64,000 nt of DNA from Clostridiaceae bacterium (GTDB taxonomy: Bacteria > Bacillota > Clostridia > Clostridiales > Clostridiaceae): positions 1,426,001 to 1,490,000 of the forward strand of contig CABIZX010000001.1 of assembly GCA_902363375.1 (NCBI GenBank), given 5' to 3'. A model generated the notes under the pieces. It was not told where the DNA came from. It was given only the letters and a program-made list of their open reading frames with translations, and made no database searches. Both the position numbers and the translations under genes were made by a program. Positions 60,198 through 64,000 of this stretch are shown here, piece by piece; the first letter of the stretch is position 1, and each line of letters opens with the position of its first letter.

Positions 60198-61310
60198 CTA
60201 CATACCACCACTCTTTGGAATGAGTCTCATAATTCTATCATCAGCTATATTCGGATTCCCCCTACCATCTCTGTTACTTGTGGTAATGTAAATTGATCCA
60301 TCATTTCCTTGAATGACTTCACGAAGACGTCCATATTCATTTCTAAGCCATGATTCTGTACCTTTTACCACTGTTCCTTTTCTATTTAATGAAATAGCAA
60401 GTAGTTGTTCTCCACGCAAAGTAGCAACCAATAATTTGCCTTTATCTTGCCCTTGATTTATGAATGCAATTCCAGCTGGTGCCCAAGTATCATCTCCACT
60501 GTGTATCAAAGGTTTCTGTATTACAAGTTCATTAGAAGTCTCCTCTCCTTGAACTAGTGGCCATCCATAATTAGCACCTGGCTTGATAATATTTATCTCA
60601 TCATGAGCTGTTTGCCCATGTTCTGATGCATATAGAATATTATCTGAATTCCAGGTTAATCCTTGAGGATTTCTATGTCCTAAACTATAAATAGGTGAAT
60701 TGCTTATTGGATTATCTGTTGGAATATTGCCATCTAGTTCTATTCGTAGTATTTTTCCTGCTGTACTTGAAATATCCTGCGCTAATATAGAATTTCCTGC
60801 ATCTCCTGTAGTTATATACAATTTCTTGTCTGGTCCTATCTTTATCCTTCCTCCATTATGAATTTGTCCACCCGGAATTTTATCAATAAGAATTTTGTCA
60901 ATATCTGCTCTATTATTTTTTTCAACCAATCTAACAACACGACTATAAATTTGATTTCCTTCTGAATAGGTATACATAACATATATATAATGATTTTGTG
61001 AATAATCAGGATCCAAAGCAATTCCCATAAGTCCTCCTTCCCCTGAACTTATAAATGGTGAGCCAAATGTTATCAGTGGTTGTGTATTAAGTCTACCGTT
61101 TTCGATTATCCTAATTGAACCAGATCTCTCAGTAAAATATAATTTACCTTCACCGCTTATAACTATGGCCCAAGGAACATATAAATTTTCAGCAACAATC
61201 TGAATTTCATAAGGAAATTCACTTGATGTAACTACTCTTGTTTTCATATTATACGCACTACGGTTATGTAGCATTATTTTAGAGAAAACATTGTAAATAC
61301 TTTTTTTCAT
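60198..61310 (-). CDS. soluble aldose/sorbosone dehydrogenase-like beta-propeller protein
   Basis: The product has about 370 residues and a six-bladed PQQ-glucose-dehydrogenase-type propeller. Landmarks are VPWAIVISGEGKLYFTERSG, EGGLMGIALDPDYSQNHYIYV, QIHNGGRIKIGPDKKLYITTGDAG, GHRNPQGLTW and EHGQTAHDEINII. Homologues (YliI/Asd) oxidise aldoses with PQQ, but no PQQ-synthesis gene is here and there is no evident signal peptide. I start at ATG 61308-61310 after GGAGG; nine more codons are open upstream. The cofactor and role in this organism are uncertain. Confidence 0.82.
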   Translation of the reverse strand: MKKSIYNVFSKIMLHNRSAYNMKTRVVTSSEFPYEIQIVAENLYVPWAIVISGEGKLYFTERSGSIRIIENGRLNTQPLITFGSPFISSGEGGLMGIALDPDYSQNHYIYVMYTYSEGNQIYSRVVRLVEKNNRADIDKILIDKIPGGQIHNGGRIKIGPDKKLYITTGDAGNSILAQDISSTAGKILRIELDGNIPTDNPISNSPIYSLGHRNPQGLTWNSDNILYASEHGQTAHDEINIIKPGANYGWPLVQGEETSNELVIQKPLIHSGDDTWAPAGIAFINQGQDKGKLLVATLRGEQLLAISLNRKGTVVKGTESWLRNEYGRLREVIQGNDGSIYITTSNRDGRGNPNIADDRIMRLIPKSGGM

Positions 61311-61453
61311 ATAGATATCCTCCAAATATAAACACATACTTGATTTATATTATGAAAGTTTTCTATCAATGTTCAATTTTATTATAATCGCTCAACTCAT
61401 ATAATTTTTTTATTATCTTTTCTTTCTTTATAATTACTTTTTACCAAATAAAA

Positions 61454-61492
61454 AACTATGGGTTAGATTTTTTATTTATCTATCCCATAGTT
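61454..61492 (-). terminator. terminator after holin-like gene
   Basis: AACTATGGG (61454-61462) pairs with CCCATAGTT (61484-61492), then TTTTTATTTG on the minus strand. Confidence 0.75.
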
Positions 61493-61523
61493 CTTAAATT
61501 TAGTATTTTATAATTTTAATCCA

Positions 61524-61898
61524 CTACATTACTCTTGTTGGGAATATAGCATCTAATACTCCAATAACTAAAGCTGCCAATATCGCTCCAAGAATAGATA
61601 CTCGCATAGTTGGTACTAAAAATTGTGCTACATATATTATTATAGCTGCAATAATAAAGCCCTTTATTCCCTTTCCAAAAGGTGATGCATCTACTCCCAT
61701 AAATGATTCCACTAAGTAATCTAATGCAGTTATTACAACTGCAGCTATTAGATATGACCATAATCCATTAATACTGAATCCTGGAGTGAAAAATGATGTT
61801 ATTCCTAAAATAATTGCAACTAATATTAATCTTCCTATCCATCTTAAAATACTATTACTACCTGAACCTTCCTTTTGAGTTTGATTATTATCTGACAT
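61524..61898 (-). CDS. phage-holin-family (holin 4_2-like) membrane protein
   Basis: This 124-residue protein has an N-terminal polar stretch, then four hydrophobic helices: LRWIGRLILVAIILGITSFF, LWSYLIAAVVITALDYLV, GIKGFIIAAIIIYVAQFLV and SILGAILAALVIGVLDAIF. It matches chromosomal phage-holin-family proteins. No phage genes are nearby, so it is probably a resident membrane protein of unknown role. TTAAAGGAGG supports ATG 61896-61898. Confidence 0.75.
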   Translation of the reverse strand: MSDNNQTQKEGSGSNSILRWIGRLILVAIILGITSFFTPGFSINGLWSYLIAAVVITALDYLVESFMGVDASPFGKGIKGFIIAAIIIYVAQFLVPTMRVSILGAILAALVIGVLDAIFPTRVM

Positions 61899-62120
61899 AA
61901 TAATTCCTCCTTTAATAGAATTTTTATTGTTCAAGTTTAGTATGCTCATAAATTCAAAAAATATTTTAATATGTTATTAAATTTATGTATATAACTATTT
62001 ACTAATAAGTTTAATATACTTTTTTCTATATTATTTTATATGTAGATTTTATACATTTACTAATTTCTATGTAACAGCTCCAATTCTCCTTATAATCAAA
62101 TATATACTATATATAATATA

Positions 62121-62143
62121 AAAGACCAGTTTTTCTGGTCTTT
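62121..62143. terminator. terminator after DUF4064-like gene
   Basis: AAAGACCAG (62121-62129) pairs perfectly with CTGGTCTTT (62135-62143), with T runs after it on both strands. Confidence 0.75.
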
Positions 62144-62193
62144 TTGCTATTATATATTTTCATTTTTAGATGATTTCTTAAATCTACTTGATA

Positions 62194-62568
62194 CTATACA
62201 TTGGCTTCTATATTAGTATTAGATTCATTTATCTTTTTAAGATTTGCATATCCCACAAAACTTAAAACCAAGCTCGGTACAACAAATAATATATATACTA
62301 AAAATAATACTCCACCTACACTATATAATATACCTGCAGTTAATGCTAAACCTCTTTTATTAGTAAAATATGCTACCAAGTTAAATATTGTTGCTAATAC
62401 CACAAGTATCATATGTGGTGTTACTAATGCAGCTGCTATTACTGCACCAGCTTGTTCTGTACCTTCGCTTCCGCCAATAGCTCCACTAAAGTATAAAATT
62501 AAATAAATAGAATATGCTACCCCCAAAATAGCACCAACTAATAACGCTTTAGAATGTTTCTTTTTCAC
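62194..62568 (-). CDS. small four-helix membrane protein, DUF4064-like
   Basis: This 124-residue protein has four hydrophobic segments (about 8-29, 40-67, 73-92, 94-112). The layout and the LYSVGGVLFLVYILFVVPSLVLSFVGYANL end resemble DUF4064-type proteins. It begins with GTG after AAGG. The function is unknown and it stands alone. Confidence 0.6.
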   Translation of the reverse strand: MKKKHSKALLVGAILGVAYSIYLILYFSGAIGGSEGTEQAGAVIAAALVTPHMILVVLATIFNLVAYFTNKRGLALTAGILYSVGGVLFLVYILFVVPSLVLSFVGYANLKKINESNTNIEANV

Positions 62569-62672
62569 CCTTAACCCCTACCATATTTTTCTATGTTTAC
62601 AAATATATTGTATAATATTAATACTTAGTTTGCAACCTTTAAAATTTATTAATAATTATAAAATAGTAAATA

Positions 62673-62706
62673 AAAGTTCCCTTAAAACATAGTTTAAGGG
62701 AACTTT
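62673..62706. terminator. terminator after PH-domain gene
   Basis: AAAGTTCCCTTAAA (62673-62686) pairs perfectly with 62693-62706 around a six-base loop. Confidence 0.75.
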
Positions 62707-62818
62707 AAAATAATTCTTATTGACTTTATACTTAAATGTCCGTTACCTTTAGGATAAATCACATTTAAATTTTTCATTAACAGATTAATATAAAAATGAA
62801 ATGTTATATCTGCTTATA

Positions 62819-63193
62819 TTAACCTCTTAAGAGTGCATTAGCTATTAATTTATCAAATTTACGAATATCTACTCCTTTCTGTAAATTTACTTTTATCTGA
62901 CCCGCTCTAGTCCATAATTCAACTTCTGCATTAAGGTCAAAAAGTTTTCCGGCATTTTCAGTAGACCACATATTGATTGATGAATAAGGTAAAGAGTATA
63001 TCTCTACTTTTTTACCCGTAAGTCCTTGTGCATCTCTTACAATTAATCTCTTATTCGTAAAAATTGCGCTATCACGGAATGTTTTATAAGCAGCAACGGC
63101 TATCTCTCCGTCTACTAATAAATCATTGACATCATTTGGAATTGGACATTCAGATACTAGTGTCCATGTTAAAATACTTTGTGTTTCTGCCAT
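62819..63193 (-). CDS. bacterial PH-domain protein
   Basis: This 124-residue soluble protein is a single bacterial pleckstrin-homology-type domain: LLVDGEIAVAAYKTFRDSAIFTNKRLIVRD, then YSLPYSSINMWSTENAG and LDAEVELWT-like strands, ending in a helix. Such proteins are common in Firmicutes and their ligand is unknown. It is a single gene with its own terminator. Confidence 0.78.
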   Translation of the reverse strand: MAETQSILTWTLVSECPIPNDVNDLLVDGEIAVAAYKTFRDSAIFTNKRLIVRDAQGLTGKKVEIYSLPYSSINMWSTENAGKLFDLNAEVELWTRAGQIKVNLQKGVDIRKFDKLIANALLRG

Positions 63194-63434
63194 TTCATTT
63201 ACCCCCTAAACAAATTTATTCTCTATACTATTATTCTTCATATATTTACAAAACCCTACCTAAATTATTAATTCTTTAACTAAACTTTTATATTAAATTA
63301 ACAATTTTTTATATCAATACTAATATTAGCTATTAATATATGTTTTTTATTATAATAAACATATATTTCATTAGACTACTATAAATTATTACTAACTCTT
63401 AATGCTTTATTATATACTGAAACAAAAAAAGAAA
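63194..63434. other. AT-rich gap before ECF ATPase end
   Basis: It holds the promoter region of the PH-domain gene (minus strand) and the trailing transcript of the ATPase gene. Nothing else recognised. Confidence 0.35.
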
Positions 63435-63460
63435 AGTATTAAATAAATTAATTTAATACT
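63435..63460 (-). terminator. terminator of ECF-type operon
   Basis: AGTATTAAAT (63435-63444) pairs perfectly with ATTTAATACT (63451-63460); TTTTCTTTTTTTG follows on the minus strand. Confidence 0.75.
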
Positions 63461-63628
63461 CTTCTTAATTGAGATTAGTCTAACAAAAAATGTAATCAGC
63501 ACCAACATATTGATATATTCTTAGCATATTAAACCTTAATGGTAATTACTCTTTGATACAAATTACTAATTTGGAATAATGAATCTACACCTTTCAATAA
63601 TATTGATATCACAAATCACCTTTTCAAA

Positions 63629-64000
63629 TTATTCTATACATTTTTTTGCTCCACAAATAGGGCAATTTTGAAATGAAAGTGGTATTTCTAATCCACATTC
63701 ATCAAGTAATGATTCATTTCTTAGAAGTTCTGTTGTTTTTCCATCTGCAACAACTTCACCTTCTTTTATTATAATAACTCTTGTACAAGTCTCAAGTATC
63801 ATATCTAAATCATGGCTAGTAATTATCTTTGTTTCCTTAAAATTATTTAATAAACTTATTACTTTTCTTCTTGATTTAGGGTCTAAAGCTGCTGTTGGCT
63901 CATCCATTATCAATATCTTAGGTTCCATAGATAATACACAGGCAATAGCAGCCGACTTCTTTTCTCCTCCTGACAATTTAAACGGAGCCCTATCTTTTAA
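63629..64000 (-). CDS. ECF/cobalt-type ABC transporter ATPase (5' part outside window)
   Basis: The last 123 residues of an ABC ATPase of the CbiO/EcfA type lie here; the gene enters from the right edge. Visible motifs are the signature LSGGEKK, Walker B ILIMDEPTAALDP and the switch histidine in IITSHDLDMIL. The Walker A is off the window. The tail carries CPICGAKKC, a zinc-finger-like cysteine cluster not usual in CbiO. Metal (nickel/cobalt) or vitamin import is the family role; partners are not visible. Confidence 0.87.
   Translation of the reverse strand, partial: LKDRAPFKLSGGEKKSAAIACVLSMEPKILIMDEPTAALDPKSRRKVISLLNNFKETKIITSHDLDMILETCTRVIIIKEGEVVADGKTTELLRNESLLDECGLEIPLSFQNCPICGAKKCIE

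Noticed and set aside
61524-61898. Holin-family protein as a sign of a prophage
   Set aside because: No lysin, capsid, terminase or integrase gene is nearby and the gene has ordinary context; this family is common on chromosomes.
1-64000. tRNA, rRNA, CRISPR arrays, insertion sequences
   Set aside because: No cloverleaf with TTCGA-type arm, regular spaced repeats, or transposase motif was found on reading both strands; low-copy structured RNAs could still be missed by eye.

Overview
The window is low-GC, AT-rich DNA with short intergenic gaps, strong AGGAGG-type ribosome binding sites, many hairpin-plus-T-tract terminators and a clear minus-strand bias. The gene content fits an anaerobic, motile Firmicute, most likely a Clostridium or close relative: rubrerythrin-like protein, bacteriohemerythrin, LDCC-motif peptide, DUF134/Mrp pair, CYP152-type P450, chemoreceptors and TRAP-driven uronate/aldonate catabolism. 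No rRNA, tRNA, CRISPR array, insertion sequence or prophage was seen.

Layout. 1-7520 (minus): a resistance-like operon of three GNAT acetyltransferases, a methyltransferase and a heterodimeric ABC exporter, preceded by a leader of about 800 nt with tiny ORFs and a strong terminator; one exporter gene carries an in-frame stop. 7521-14160: 5'-nucleotidase, chemoreceptor, small membrane and zinc-ribbon proteins, and a Mrp/DUF134 operon whose promoter is flanked by inverted operator-like repeats. 14327-16823: a decayed SDR gene, then an FAH-family hydrolase with a beta-hydroxyacid dehydrogenase. 17611-21174: a peptide ABC importer without its ATPases. 21319-34874: mixed housekeeping and stress genes (ferritin-like protein, arginase family, chemoreceptor, an AraC-ClpP pair, patatin, PadR with a HAAS membrane protein, SDR, RmlD-like reductase). 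35230-37797: P450 peroxygenase, Bax-inhibitor-1 family protein and hemerythrin.

37975-45902 is a divergent sugar-acid locus: TRAP transporter plus zinc dehydrogenase on one strand; GntR regulator, tagaturonate reductase and altronate dehydratase on the other. TTGTAT/GTTGTATACAAC operator-like sites lie in both control regions. The absence of an isomerase suggests an aldonate such as L-galactonate as the entry substrate.

46216-53445 is the most distinctive block: a triple-NodB deacetylase, a PilZ-fused NodC/HasA-like synthase, a second NodB-like protein with a C-terminal beta-rich region, and a GH18-like lipoprotein. Together they look like a c-di-GMP-controlled, partly deacetylated amino-sugar exopolysaccharide system. 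Next to it, 53876-56577 holds a methionine gamma-lyase behind a sigma-54 promoter, with three TyrR-box-like sites and a TyrR-like ACT/AAA+/HTH activator gene immediately upstream.

56962-64000 holds a HAD phosphatase, MFS exporter, pseudouridine synthase, soluble glucose-dehydrogenase-like protein, small membrane and PH-domain proteins, and the end of an ECF/cobalt-type ATPase running off the window.
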